From Polynucleobacter sp. JS-Mosq-20-D10 (GTDB lineage Bacteria; Pseudomonadota; Gammaproteobacteria; Burkholderiales; Burkholderiaceae), in the NCBI RefSeq assembly GCF_018687755.1, contig NZ_CP061305.1:1859099-1923098 (forward strand): a stretch of 64,000 nucleotides of DNA, read 5' to 3'. Made by a program: the position numbers and the translations under genes. The stretch's first letter is position 1. Each line of letters opens with the position of its first letter. The notes under the pieces were generated by a model. That model did not search any database. It had not been told where the DNA came from and saw nothing but the letters and a program-made list of their open reading frames with translations. Shown piece by piece: positions 44,689 through 53,296 of the stretch.

Positions 44689-45657
44689 ATGTCCGCCCCA
44701 ATGAACGCTGATTTACTGACTCTTTTCACAGGCAACGCAAATCCGGTGTTGGCCCATGCGGTAGCCAAAGAGCTCAACCTCCCCATGGGGAAGGCATTTG
44801 TTGGTCGATTCTCTGATGGTGAAATCCAAGTAGAAATTCAAGAAAACGTCCGTGGCAAGAACGTGGTCGTTATCCAATCGACTTGCGCACCAACGAATGA
44901 CAGTTTAATGGAGCTCATGATCATGATTGATGCCCTTAAACGAGCATCAGCAAGTCGCATAACTGCAGTGATCCCTTACTTTGGCTACGCCAGACAAGAT
45001 CGTCGTCCACGCTCTGCACGGGTTGCCATCTCCGCTAGAATCGTAGCAAACATGCTTCAATCCGTTGCTGGCATTGAGCGTGTTTTGACCATGGATCTTC
45101 ATGCCGACCAAATTCAAGGCTTTTTTGATATCCCAGTAGATAACATTTACGCCTCTCCGGTTCTCTTGGCAGATTTAGAGGCTCAAAAAACTAAAAAAGA
45201 TCTCATCATTGTTTCGCCGGATATTGGCGGCGTTGTTCGCGCCCGTGCAATGGCCAAGCAATTAGGTACAGATTTGGCAATTATTGATAAACGCCGCCCT
45301 AAGGCTAACGTATCAGAAGTGATGCACTTAATCGGTGAAGTAGAAGGTCGCCACTGCGTCATCATGGACGACATTATTGATACTGGTGGGACTCTCTGTA
45401 AGGCTGCTGAAGCCCTGAAAGAGCGTGGTGCCAAGGGCGTTACTGCTTACTGTACTCATGCAGTGCTTTCTGGTGGCGCTGTCGCCCGTATTGCTGCCTC
45501 TGAGTTAGATGAATTGGTTGTTACTGACACCATTCCATTGACTGCTGAAGCCTTGAAAGTGGGCAAAATTCGTCAATTGAGCGTTGCTCCCATCCTGGCT
45601 GAAACCCTTTCTCGCATTAGTAAGGGTGATTCAGTAATGTCGATGTTCGCTGAATAA
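44689..45657 (+). CDS. prs: Ribose-phosphate pyrophosphokinase
   Basis: 322 residues. Class I PRPP synthase: GRFSDGEIQVEI, the ATP-binding PYFGYARQDRRPRSARVAISA near 98-118, and the PRPP loop IMDDIIDTGGTLCKAAEAL near 225. It makes PRPP from ribose 5-phosphate and ATP for nucleotide, histidine and tryptophan synthesis. A second in-frame ATG lies four codons in. It is downstream of tRNA-Gln and upstream of rplY. Confidence 0.98.
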   Translation: MSAPMNADLLTLFTGNANPVLAHAVAKELNLPMGKAFVGRFSDGEIQVEIQENVRGKNVVVIQSTCAPTNDSLMELMIMIDALKRASASRITAVIPYFGYARQDRRPRSARVAISARIVANMLQSVAGIERVLTMDLHADQIQGFFDIPVDNIYASPVLLADLEAQKTKKDLIIVSPDIGGVVRARAMAKQLGTDLAIIDKRRPKANVSEVMHLIGEVEGRHCVIMDDIIDTGGTLCKAAEALKERGAKGVTAYCTHAVLSGGAVARIAASELDELVVTDTIPLTAEALKVGKIRQLSVAPILAETLSRISKGDSVMSMFAE

Positions 45658-45732
45658 ACCAAAAATAGCGTTTACAGCCCCATTTTTTGGCAATTTTGAG
45701 CCTTTTCTAGGCAAAAATTGCGATTCCCACGA

Positions 45733-45738
45733 TATAAT
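45733..45738 (+). promoter_or_regulatory. Candidate -10 box of the rplY promoter
   Basis: A perfect TATAAT 57 bases before the rplY ATG in the 137-base gap after prs. The -35 region at 17-base spacing is poor. It suggests rplY can be transcribed independently of prs. Confidence 0.45.
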
Positions 45739-45794
45739 CAAAGGCTTTTCTGTTTGGTCGCGAACGGAAATTAACCTTAATTTAGGAATTGATT

Positions 45795-46433
45795 ATGAAA
45801 GTAGTAGCCTTTGAAAGAAGCGTACAGGGAACGGGTGCGAGCCGCCGTCTGCGCAACTCCGGTAAAACTCCGGGCATCATTTACGGTGGTAAAGACACCG
45901 CAACTGTAATTGAGTTGGATCACAACGCACTGTTCCATGCTCTCCGCAAGGAAGCATTCCACTCATCTATCCTTGATCTCGAAATCGGCGGCAAAGCACA
46001 AAAAGTGTTGTTGCGTGATTACCAGATGCATCCATTTAAGCCTTTGGTTCTGCATATCGACTTCCAGCGCGTCTCTGCGACTGAGAAAGTCCACATGCGC
46101 GTTCCATTGCATTTCATTAATGCTGACACTTCAGCTGCAGTGAAGTTGCAAGGCGCTGTCATCAGCCACATCTCCACTGAATTGGAAATATCTTGCTTGC
46201 CAGCCGACTTGCCAGAGTTCATTGAAGTGGACTTAAGTAAGATTGAAGTTGGCCATGGTATCCATGCTAAAGATATCGCGCTACCAAAAGGCGTTACCTT
46301 GGTATTGCATATTGAGCAAGAAAACCCAGTACTAGCTAACGCCCGTATCCCAGCTGTGAAATCTGCCGATACTGAAGCTGCCCCCGCAGCGGTGGCTGCT
46401 CCTGCTGCTGAAGCCCCAAAGGATAAAGCTTAA
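45795..46433 (+). CDS. rplY: 50S ribosomal protein L25 (CTC form)
   Basis: 212 residues from the ATG at 45795, chosen over a TTG two codons upstream because AGGA lies seven bases ahead of it. The N-terminal L25 domain binds 5S rRNA (GASRRLRNSGKTPGIIYGG); the C-terminal TL5/CTC beta domain and a low-complexity Ala/Pro tail (about 190-212) follow, as in long L25 proteins. It lies between prs and pth, the usual order. A terminator follows. Confidence 0.97.
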   Translation: MKVVAFERSVQGTGASRRLRNSGKTPGIIYGGKDTATVIELDHNALFHALRKEAFHSSILDLEIGGKAQKVLLRDYQMHPFKPLVLHIDFQRVSATEKVHMRVPLHFINADTSAAVKLQGAVISHISTELEISCLPADLPEFIEVDLSKIEVGHGIHAKDIALPKGVTLVLHIEQENPVLANARIPAVKSADTEAAPAAVAAPAAEAPKDKA

Positions 46434-46463
46434 TCATTTAAGCCCTATCTTTGCGACAGAGGA

Positions 46464-46492
46464 AGCCCGCTTACAAGCGGGTTTTCTTTTTT
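46464..46492 (+). terminator. Intrinsic terminator after rplY
   Basis: CCCGCT(T) pairs with (A)AGCGGG, followed by TTTTCTTTTTT. It lies 32 bases after the rplY stop codon and ahead of pth. Confidence 0.88.
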
Positions 46493-46523
46493 GCAGAAAA
46501 GCTTTTATCCTTAAGCACTCATC

Positions 46524-47120
46524 ATGACTAAATTAATTATTGGCCTAGGCAATCCAGGTGAAGAACATATTGAAGATCGGCACAATGCTGGCTTTTGGTT
46601 TGTGGACGCGCTCGCTAAACAATTAAACGTCCGCTTTGAAACTGAAAAGCGCTTTCTTGGAAAAGTCGCTAAGGCTAAATGGGAAGATAAAGACCTCTTT
46701 TTACTCAAGCCAAGCACTTACATGAACCTGAGCGGTCAGGCTGTCGGAGCTCTATGCCGCTTTCATAAAATCACACCCAAAGATGTGTTAGTGGTCCAGG
46801 ACGAGCTAGATCTCAAGCCCGGCACTGCACGCATCAAGCTTGGTGGCGGCACTGGCGGACACAACGGCTTAAAAGATATCCAAGCTCACTTAGGAACTCC
46901 TGATTACTGGCGCTTGCGCCTAGGTATTGGCCACCCACGCGACCTTGCTGCAGAAGGTGCGCGAGTGATGGACGTGGCTGACTTCGTGTTGAGAAGGCCA
47001 CTACAAGCAGAACAAAAACAGATTGATGCAAGCATTGAAAATGGCTTACAAATTCTGCCTTTATTCTTGAGTGGTGATACTCAGGCAGCCATGCTCGAAT
47101 TGCACTCTAAAACTAATTAA
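46524..47120 (+). CDS. pth: Peptidyl-tRNA hydrolase
   Basis: 198 residues. GLGNPGEEHIEDRHNAGFW near 7-25 includes the catalytic histidine in RHNAGF; FLLKPSTYMNLSGQAV and GGTGGHNGLKDI are the further family motifs. It frees tRNA from stalled peptidyl-tRNA. It follows rplY and its terminator and converges with the ferredoxin gene (14 bases between stops). Confidence 0.97.
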   Translation: MTKLIIGLGNPGEEHIEDRHNAGFWFVDALAKQLNVRFETEKRFLGKVAKAKWEDKDLFLLKPSTYMNLSGQAVGALCRFHKITPKDVLVVQDELDLKPGTARIKLGGGTGGHNGLKDIQAHLGTPDYWRLRLGIGHPRDLAAEGARVMDVADFVLRRPLQAEQKQIDASIENGLQILPLFLSGDTQAAMLELHSKTN

Positions 47121-47134
47121 ACAGTACAAATTAC

Positions 47135-47401
47135 TTATTTAGCGAGTGCTTTTTTGACAGCAGTTAAGGCCTGATACTTTGCCATTAACTGCGTTTGATT
47201 TTCAGAAAACGCAGGATTCATTGGTATGCAATCTACTGGACAGACTTGCTGACACTGAGGCGCATCGTAATGACCTACACATTCAGTACATTGATTGGGA
47301 TCAATCTCGTAGATCTCTAGACCCATATAGATTGCATCGTTTGGACATTCGGGCTCACATACATCGCAATTGATGCATTCGTCCGTAATCATTAAAGCCA
47401 T
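47135..47401 (-). CDS. 2[4Fe-4S] ferredoxin, YfhL family
   Basis: 88 residues. Two cluster motifs: CINCDVCEPECP near 9-20 and, with the insertion typical of the YfhL/Alvin type, CTECVGHYDAPQCQQVCPVDC near 38-58. It transfers low-potential electrons; the partner is not known. It follows coaD on the same strand after 17 bases, the normal coaD-fdx order of betaproteobacteria. Confidence 0.94.
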   Translation of the reverse strand: MALMITDECINCDVCEPECPNDAIYMGLEIYEIDPNQCTECVGHYDAPQCQQVCPVDCIPMNPAFSENQTQLMAKYQALTAVKKALAK

Positions 47402-47418
47402 ATTTGTGCCTCGAAGCC

Positions 47419-47913
47419 TTACTCTTTACTCTTATTAGCTTCAATCTTTTTGATCAACCACTTTTCTACCGAGGGAAATACAAACTTACTCACATCACCA
47501 CCCATAGAGGCAATCTCGCGCACAAAGGTGCCAGAAATAAATTGGTATTGGTCTGATGGCGTCAGAAATAGTGTTTCAACATCGGGTAATAAATAGCGGT
47601 TCATACCAGCCATCTGGAACTCGTATTCAAAATCAGATACTGCGCGTAAGCCACGCACAATCACGCGCGCGTTATGTTCGCGAGCAAAATCTTTTAACAG
47701 GCCCGTAAACCCAACAATCTTTACATTGGAGTAATGACCAAGAACTTCTTTGGCAATCTCAATGCGCTCATCCAGTGTAAAGAAAGGGCGTTTGCTACGA
47801 CTATCAGCAACACCCACAATGAGCTCGCCAAAAATGCTTGAGGCACGACGCACTAGGTCCTCGTGACCACGAGTAAAAGGATCAAATGTTCCAGGGTATA
47901 CAGCAACAGTCAT
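47419..47913 (-). CDS. coaD: Phosphopantetheine adenylyltransferase
   Basis: 164 residues. The nucleotidyltransferase motif YPGTFDPFTRGHEDL is at 6-20, and RGLRAVSDFEYEFQMAGMNR plus the SSTFVREIA-like SGTFVREIASMGGDV segment are CoaD signatures. It makes dephospho-CoA from 4'-phosphopantetheine. It sits between rsmD (36 bases) and the ferredoxin gene. Confidence 0.97.
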   Translation of the reverse strand: MTVAVYPGTFDPFTRGHEDLVRRASSIFGELIVGVADSRSKRPFFTLDERIEIAKEVLGHYSNVKIVGFTGLLKDFAREHNARVIVRGLRAVSDFEYEFQMAGMNRYLLPDVETLFLTPSDQYQFISGTFVREIASMGGDVSKFVFPSVEKWLIKKIEANKSKE

Positions 47914-47949
47914 AACGCTCCTAAGGCTTTTTCAGCTACAGGCAAGAGT

Positions 47950-48552
47950 TTAGTCCCTCTTGGAGCGAAATAGACAAGCTTTTACTTGTCCAGCCTCTAA
48001 GTATTTTCCACAATGCCAATCAGGCGCTAAGGCCTCAATCTGCTCACGGGGGCGACTAGCGGGAAACTCTACGTAAATTCCCCCGCCAGTACTGTCATCA
48101 CAAACACGGGCAGCCTCTATAAGCACTTGATTTAATAGGTTCTCTTCCTGAAAGGGTGGATCTATAAAGATCAAATTGCTGGAGCAATCGGCCTGTTGTT
48201 TTAAGAACTCCAAACTATCTCTGTGAAGAATCTGCACTTCTCCAGGAGCAGGAGATGACCCTAGCAAAGCAAAATTTGCCAGAAGTTTGGCATAGGCCTG
48301 TTTGTCTTTTTCTAATAGGGTTACTGAATTGGCATGTCGTGATGCAGCCTCAAAACCTAATGCGCCAGTACCAGCAAATAAATCTAAACAACGCAAGCCG
48401 ACCAAATCCTGCCCGAGCCAATTAAATACAGTCTCACGAACACGATCGGTAGTAGGACGAAGACCGGGTAAATCCAACACGTTGAGCAAACGACTGCGCC
48501 AAACCCCACCAATAATGCGAATTTTCTGTGGAGACTCAGAGCGTCTGCCCAA
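47950..48552 (-). CDS. rsmD: 16S rRNA (guanine(966)-N(2))-methyltransferase
   Basis: 200 residues. IRIIGGVWRSRLL and RPTTDRVRETVFNWL at the N-terminus, SAM motif LDLFAGTGALGFEA near 57-70, and the catalytic IFIDPPF near 128 identify RsmD. It methylates G966 of 16S rRNA. It lies between the M16 peptidase pair (19 bases upstream) and coaD, a common proteobacterial arrangement. Confidence 0.95.
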   Translation of the reverse strand: MGRRSESPQKIRIIGGVWRSRLLNVLDLPGLRPTTDRVRETVFNWLGQDLVGLRCLDLFAGTGALGFEAASRHANSVTLLEKDKQAYAKLLANFALLGSSPAPGEVQILHRDSLEFLKQQADCSSNLIFIDPPFQEENLLNQVLIEAARVCDDSTGGGIYVEFPASRPREQIEALAPDWHCGKYLEAGQVKACLFRSKRD

Positions 48553-48571
48553 TGAAGCTGACTTGACTGGT

Positions 48572-49915
48572 TTATTTATTTTTCGCTCCTAAGACCACAA
48601 TTTTCATGCGATCCATGGCTAAGTATTTCTGGAACGCTGCCTTGACTTGCTCAAGGTTAACCGCCTCCACTTGCTTAGTCCAAATCTCCATCGTATCGAG
48701 AGGCAAATTATTCCAAGCAATGGAGGACACGTTATCGAGTAACTTGCGGTTGTTATCAATTCTTAAAGGATAGCCATTGATTAAATTTGCTTTGGCTGCA
48801 TCAAGCTCCGCTTGCGTCGGGCCATCAGCAATAAATTGCGCAATGGTAGAACTCATCACCTCTAGCGCTAAAGTAGCTTGATCATTCTTCGTTTGTACGC
48901 CCGCCTGAAATATCCCCGCATCCTTACCAGGGGCAAAGTAACTAAACACGCTATACGCAAGGCCACGCTTCTCGCGCACCTCCGACATGAGGCGGGATAC
49001 AAAGCCACCGCCACCCAAAATATAGTTACCCACAAGTAATGGGAAAAAATCGGGGTTGTTACGGGTGACCGAAGTCATTCCCATGGCGATATGTGCTTGC
49101 TGCGAATCAAATGGAATAGCAACTTCGCGTTGACTTAAAGGCTCTACTGGTGAGCGCTCAAACTCTGGTAACTTAGCTACTGGAGATCCAGACGGAGGCA
49201 CTCTTTGCAATACACCTTGAACAATTTCAGTAGCCTCCGCTTTACTCACATCACCCACAATGCTGACAATCATTCGATCACCGCGGTAAAACTGTTTATG
49301 AAACTGCTGCAGGTCGGCTGCGCCGATATTAGCAATACTTTTCACCGTTGGTGAATTGGCCAACGGATAGTTTCCATAAACGGATTTTCTGAAGCGACGA
49401 TCCAAAACTGACTCTGGCTTCGTCTCCGACTCTAGCAATACCGTAGTCATCCTTTGCTTCTCACGCGCCAAGATCTTGGCATCATAAGTGGGTGCACTCA
49501 ACATCGCTGAAGCCAATTGAACGGCGCGATCACGTAAATCTTTGCGACTCAAAGTCCGAATACGCATGACAGCGCGCTCACCACTCACAGAAATACCGAG
49601 GTTTGCACCAAGGTCTGCAATCTCATCAGCAATCTGTGCCTCATTGAGTAGACCCTTATCAGACTTGGCGCCATAGTTCATTAGCCGCCCAGCCATAGTA
49701 GCTAAGCCACTCTTAACTCCTGGGTCATAACGATCGCCTGCATCAATACTGATCTCAATATCTACCATGGGCAGCGCTTTGGTTTGCACTAAATAGGCTT
49801 GCGCACCCTTGAAGGAGTCTAGTTTTTCTATAGGCAATATCGCGTGTGCAGATGTACTTACTCCAACTATCAGCGCGATTGCAAGACTGCCTTGCGAGAT
49901 CAATTTATTTAGCAT
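48572..49915 (-). CDS. M16 peptidase-like subunit lacking the zinc motif
   Basis: 447 residues from the ATG at 49915 (GTG one codon earlier possible), with GGAGG eight bases upstream. A signal peptide (about 1-25) precedes an M16 fold. The HxxEH site is absent: the matching place reads SGLATMAGRLMNYGAKS. The second half has the conserved GNYILGGGGFVSRLMSEVREKRGLAYSV region with R/Y substrate-binding residues. This is the noncatalytic partner of two-subunit M16B peptidases. It overlaps the catalytic subunit gene by 11 bases, so both are made together, probably as a periplasmic heterodimer. Confidence 0.9.
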   Translation of the reverse strand: MLNKLISQGSLAIALIVGVSTSAHAILPIEKLDSFKGAQAYLVQTKALPMVDIEISIDAGDRYDPGVKSGLATMAGRLMNYGAKSDKGLLNEAQIADEIADLGANLGISVSGERAVMRIRTLSRKDLRDRAVQLASAMLSAPTYDAKILAREKQRMTTVLLESETKPESVLDRRFRKSVYGNYPLANSPTVKSIANIGAADLQQFHKQFYRGDRMIVSIVGDVSKAEATEIVQGVLQRVPPSGSPVAKLPEFERSPVEPLSQREVAIPFDSQQAHIAMGMTSVTRNNPDFFPLLVGNYILGGGGFVSRLMSEVREKRGLAYSVFSYFAPGKDAGIFQAGVQTKNDQATLALEVMSSTIAQFIADGPTQAELDAAKANLINGYPLRIDNNRKLLDNVSSIAWNNLPLDTMEIWTKQVEAVNLEQVKAAFQKYLAMDRMKIVVLGAKNK

Positions 49916-51290
49916 CACGATTGCCTCCTTGCTTGCTCTCGCCAGACTGGCGTGCTTGTGGGTCTAGCACTGCTATGGTGAGCCCTTCATCTACTAAATA
50001 TTTTTTTGCAACAGCTTGGACTTGTGCGGGAGTAATGGTTTGCATCTTCTCTAGCATCACATCAATATCTTTCCATGAGAATCCAGCCATCTTTGTACCA
50101 CCGATTTCCATGGCCTGACCAAAAATTGAATCACGCTTATAGATTTGATCTGACAGAATACGTACCTTTACCCGCTTGAGCTCTGACTCTAAGATTCCCT
50201 TATCAACAACTTCTTTCAAGGCTTTGCGAATACTTTTCTCTGCCTGCTCAACTGTCTTGCCTTTAGCCATACTGCTACTGATTAAAAATAGTTCAGGCCC
50301 TCTGGAGATCATGTCATAACCAACGCCTACATCATTTACTACACGTTCTTGCTTCACTAGCGTGCGATTTAAGCGTGCGTTGTCATAACCATCAAGTACA
50401 GCAGACAAAAGCTCTAGTGCATAAGGCTCATCATCATCCAGCCTCCCTACTTCTAACTTGGGGACTTTCCATGCCATCGCAAGCTGCGCGCTATCAGCTG
50501 GCGCTTTTACTTGCACACGCTTAGTGCCTTTTTGCACGGGTTCAATCTGGGGCTTACGTTCTGGTAACTCTCTTGCGGAAGCAACTCCGTAGTATTTTTC
50601 CACCGCTCGTAGAATCACTTTAGGGTCAACATCGCCTGCAATGACTACCGTTGCATTATTCGGTTTGTACCAACTACGATACCAATCGCGTGCATCTATG
50701 GCTTTCATATTGATTAGATCATTCATCCACCCAACCACCGGATGACGATAAGGGGAGCTCATATATGCGGTGGCAGTGAGTGATTCATTGAGCAAACTAC
50801 TGGGATTATCTTCCGTGCGCAGGCGACGCTCTTCCATTACCACCTGAATTTCTTTCAGAAATTCTGCATCATCAAAATTGAGGTTGGACATACGATCAGC
50901 CTCCAATCTCATCACCTCATCAAGCTTAGACTTTTCAACTTGCTGAAAGTAAGCTGTGTAATCACGAGAGGTAAAAGCATTTTCTCGACCGCCAACTGCC
51001 GCAACTAAGCGTGAGAACTCGCCTGACTTTACTTTGTGAGTGCCCTTAAACATCATGTGTTCCAACACATGAGCTACCCCAGTCTTACCATTCACTTCAT
51101 CCATGGAGCCAGCGCGATACCAAACCATGTGTGCAACTGTAGGTGCGCGATGATCTTCACGCACAATTAATTTGAGGCCATTGGAGAGTTGAAATTCGTG
51201 GGTATTTGCTTGTCCCACCTCAGGGGCTGCCAAAGCACTAGAACAGCCGACTACTAAAAAGAGAGAAAAACTGAATAAAGTTGAACGCAT
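49905..51290 (-). CDS. M16 family zinc metallopeptidase, catalytic subunit
   Basis: 461 residues from the ATG at 51290, supported by AGGTGA eight bases upstream; a GTG four codons earlier is rejected. The zinc site HVLEHMMFKGT (HxxEH) is near 80-90, with the downstream glutamate in the EEIQVVMEERR-like segment. The N-terminus reads LFLVVGCSSALAAP: it could be processed by signal peptidase I after ALA or lipidated at the Cys of VVGC. It resembles PqqL/YmxG-like peptidases. Its partner gene follows with overlap. ftsY is divergent 62 bases away. The substrate is unknown. Confidence 0.9.
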   Translation of the reverse strand: MRSTLFSFSLFLVVGCSSALAAPEVGQANTHEFQLSNGLKLIVREDHRAPTVAHMVWYRAGSMDEVNGKTGVAHVLEHMMFKGTHKVKSGEFSRLVAAVGGRENAFTSRDYTAYFQQVEKSKLDEVMRLEADRMSNLNFDDAEFLKEIQVVMEERRLRTEDNPSSLLNESLTATAYMSSPYRHPVVGWMNDLINMKAIDARDWYRSWYKPNNATVVIAGDVDPKVILRAVEKYYGVASARELPERKPQIEPVQKGTKRVQVKAPADSAQLAMAWKVPKLEVGRLDDDEPYALELLSAVLDGYDNARLNRTLVKQERVVNDVGVGYDMISRGPELFLISSSMAKGKTVEQAEKSIRKALKEVVDKGILESELKRVKVRILSDQIYKRDSIFGQAMEIGGTKMAGFSWKDIDVMLEKMQTITPAQVQAVAKKYLVDEGLTIAVLDPQARQSGESKQGGNRDAK

Positions 51291-51352
51291 CTGCAAGATC
51301 ACCTATCCCAAGAATTTAATTGATAAGATGCAAGGATTAAATTGTATCGATT

Positions 51353-52243
51353 ATGTTCGGCCTACGTAAAACCCTCGGATCCCTATTCAAATCCAGTCAG
51401 ACTGATGAAGCCTGGTTTGATGCCCTAGAAGAATCTCTCATTCTGAGCGATGTTGGCCTGCCCACGACTGAACAACTGATCAGCAAGCTCCGTAAAGCTG
51501 CCAAATCAGAAAAAATCGCTAGCCCGGAAGAACTCAAGCAACTACTGATCGAAGAAGTGGCGATGCTGCTGAAATCTTTGGAGCCCAATCCCAATCCCTT
51601 GTATGTCCATGAGCAAAAGACCACACCAGAGGTGTGGCTAGTGATAGGTGTCAATGGCGCTGGTAAGACCACCACGATCGGTAAACTCTGCAAACTTTTT
51701 CAGTCTCAAGGCAAGTCTGTCTTACTTGCAGCTGGTGACACTTTCCGAGCTGCGGCACGCAACCAGCTCCTTGAATGGGGCGGGCGTAATCAAGTTGATG
51801 TCATCATGCAAGAAAGTGGTGATGCGGCGGCAGTGGCTCACGATGCCATTCATGCGGCGATTTCTCGCAAAAACGATATTCTGATTATTGATACTGCTGG
51901 CAGACTAGCCACTCAAGACCACCTGATGGAGGAATTAAAGAAGGTTAAAAGAGTGATTGGTAAGGCCCTTCCTGGGGCACCTCACCAGACTTTGCTCGTT
52001 CTTGATGGCAATACTGGTCAAAACGGTTTAAGCCAAGTAAGGGCCTTTCATGCCGCTTTAGGACTTTCTGCCTTAATCGTGACTAAGTTGGATGGTACCG
52101 CTAAGGGCGGGGTAATCTGCGCACTTGCCCACACCCTCAGCAATGGGCCAAATCCAGCAGTTTTAGCCTTAGGCAAAGGTGAGGGAATTGATGATTTAGC
52201 CCCCTTCACGGCCGCACAATATTCTTCTGAATTATTCAATTAA
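51353..52243 (+). CDS. ftsY: Signal recognition particle receptor FtsY
   Basis: 296 residues, comprising only the N and G domains; the long acidic A domain of E. coli FtsY is missing. The N-terminal GLRKTLGSLFK could act as the amphipathic membrane-binding helix. GTPase motifs: G1 GVNGAGKTTTIGKL near 100, DTFRAAA, G3 DTAGR near 180 and G4 TKLDGTAKGG near 243. It docks ribosome-SRP complexes at the translocon. Divergent from the M16 genes; rpoH follows after 90 bases. No ftsE or ftsX lies here. Confidence 0.97.
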   Translation: MFGLRKTLGSLFKSSQTDEAWFDALEESLILSDVGLPTTEQLISKLRKAAKSEKIASPEELKQLLIEEVAMLLKSLEPNPNPLYVHEQKTTPEVWLVIGVNGAGKTTTIGKLCKLFQSQGKSVLLAAGDTFRAAARNQLLEWGGRNQVDVIMQESGDAAAVAHDAIHAAISRKNDILIIDTAGRLATQDHLMEELKKVKRVIGKALPGAPHQTLLVLDGNTGQNGLSQVRAFHAALGLSALIVTKLDGTAKGGVICALAHTLSNGPNPAVLALGKGEGIDDLAPFTAAQYSSELFN

Positions 52244-52271
52244 ATCATAGACTTATAGAATTAAAAAACCA

Positions 52272-52298
52272 TTAGCACTCTCTTGACAAGAGTGCTAA
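52272..52298. promoter_or_regulatory. CIRCE operator (HrcA site) upstream of rpoH
   Basis: TTAGCACTC, nine bases, GAGTGCTAA: a perfect match to the CIRCE inverted repeat bound by the heat-shock repressor HrcA. A perfect -35 hexamer TTGACA (52283-52288) lies in the spacer, so bound HrcA would block RNA polymerase. A TATAA-like -10 (52308-52314) is spaced 19-20 bases away. rpoH starts 35 bases downstream. Confidence 0.93.
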
Positions 52299-52333
52299 AA
52301 TAGAATCCTATAAACACCTAAAATATAAAAAAA

Positions 52334-53275
52334 ATGGTTCCAAAGAAAGCATACAAACCGCAATTGCAAGCAAGGCAAACACTGCCAGCAGCGCAGACTG
52401 CTGCGGCTTCACTTGCCTTTCCGATGCTACCCTCCTTGGGGGTTGGCACGCTCGACTCTTACATCTCCTATGTGAATCGCGTACCAATGCTCAGCGCTGC
52501 AGAGGAACTGCACCTTGCGCAAGAATTTCGTCGCACTGAAAATGTCGATGCTGCGAAGACCTTAGTTCTCTCGCACCTCCGTCTGGTGGTGTCCGTTGCT
52601 CGTCAGTACTTAGGCTATGGAATTCCTCATGCTGATTTAATTCAAGAAGGCAATATTGGTTTGATGAAGGCTGTCAAACGCTATGACCCTAACCAAGGTG
52701 CACGCTTGGTCTCTTACGCCATCCATTGGATTAAGGCAGAGATTCATGAGTACATTCTCAAAAATTGGCGCTTAGTCAAAGTTGCAACAACAAAAGCGCA
52801 ACGTAAATTGTTCTTCAATCTGCGTAGTAATAAGCCTACTTTAGCTGCCCTGACACCAAATGAAGTTGAGGCTCTAGCAAAAGCACTGGATGTCAAAGGC
52901 TCTGACGTGAAAGAAATGGAGATGCGTCTTGCTGGTGGCGATATTGCCTTGGAGGGTGATGACGCTGATGATGAATCAGCCTATGCACCAATTCAATGGT
53001 TGGCTGATAACAGTCAAGAGCCTACTGAAATGATGGCCGCTGCTGCAACTGATGCATTACATGGTCCTCAGCTAGATCAAGCACTCATGGCATTAGATGA
53101 GCGAAGCCGCAATATTGTGCAATCACGTTGGTTGGCCATGGATGCAGACGGCAATGGTACAAAAACATTACATGATCTCGCCAGTGAATATGGCATTTCA
53201 GCTGAGCGCGTTCGTCAGATTGAAACTGCTGCGCTCAAAAAAATGCGCAGTCTCTTGCAAACCGAAGCTGCCTAA
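52334..53275 (+). CDS. rpoH: RNA polymerase heat-shock sigma factor RpoH (sigma-32)
   Basis: 313 residues. Region 2 has HLRLVVSVARQYLGYGIPHADLIQEGNIGLMKAVKRYDP near 81-119 and WIKAEIHEYIL; the RpoH box QRKLFFNLR is intact at 156-164; region 4.2 ends GISAERVRQIETAALKKMR. It directs transcription of chaperone and protease genes. The first ~30 residues are a variable Ala/Gln-rich extension. The leader is A-rich with no Shine-Dalgarno. A perfect CIRCE operator overlaps the promoter, so it is probably repressed by HrcA. Convergent with the SCO gene. Confidence 0.97.
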   Translation: MVPKKAYKPQLQARQTLPAAQTAAASLAFPMLPSLGVGTLDSYISYVNRVPMLSAAEELHLAQEFRRTENVDAAKTLVLSHLRLVVSVARQYLGYGIPHADLIQEGNIGLMKAVKRYDPNQGARLVSYAIHWIKAEIHEYILKNWRLVKVATTKAQRKLFFNLRSNKPTLAALTPNEVEALAKALDVKGSDVKEMEMRLAGGDIALEGDDADDESAYAPIQWLADNSQEPTEMMAAAATDALHGPQLDQALMALDERSRNIVQSRWLAMDADGNGTKTLHDLASEYGISAERVRQIETAALKKMRSLLQTEAA

Positions 53276-53296
53276 GCAACCTTCCCTTCCAAGCTT

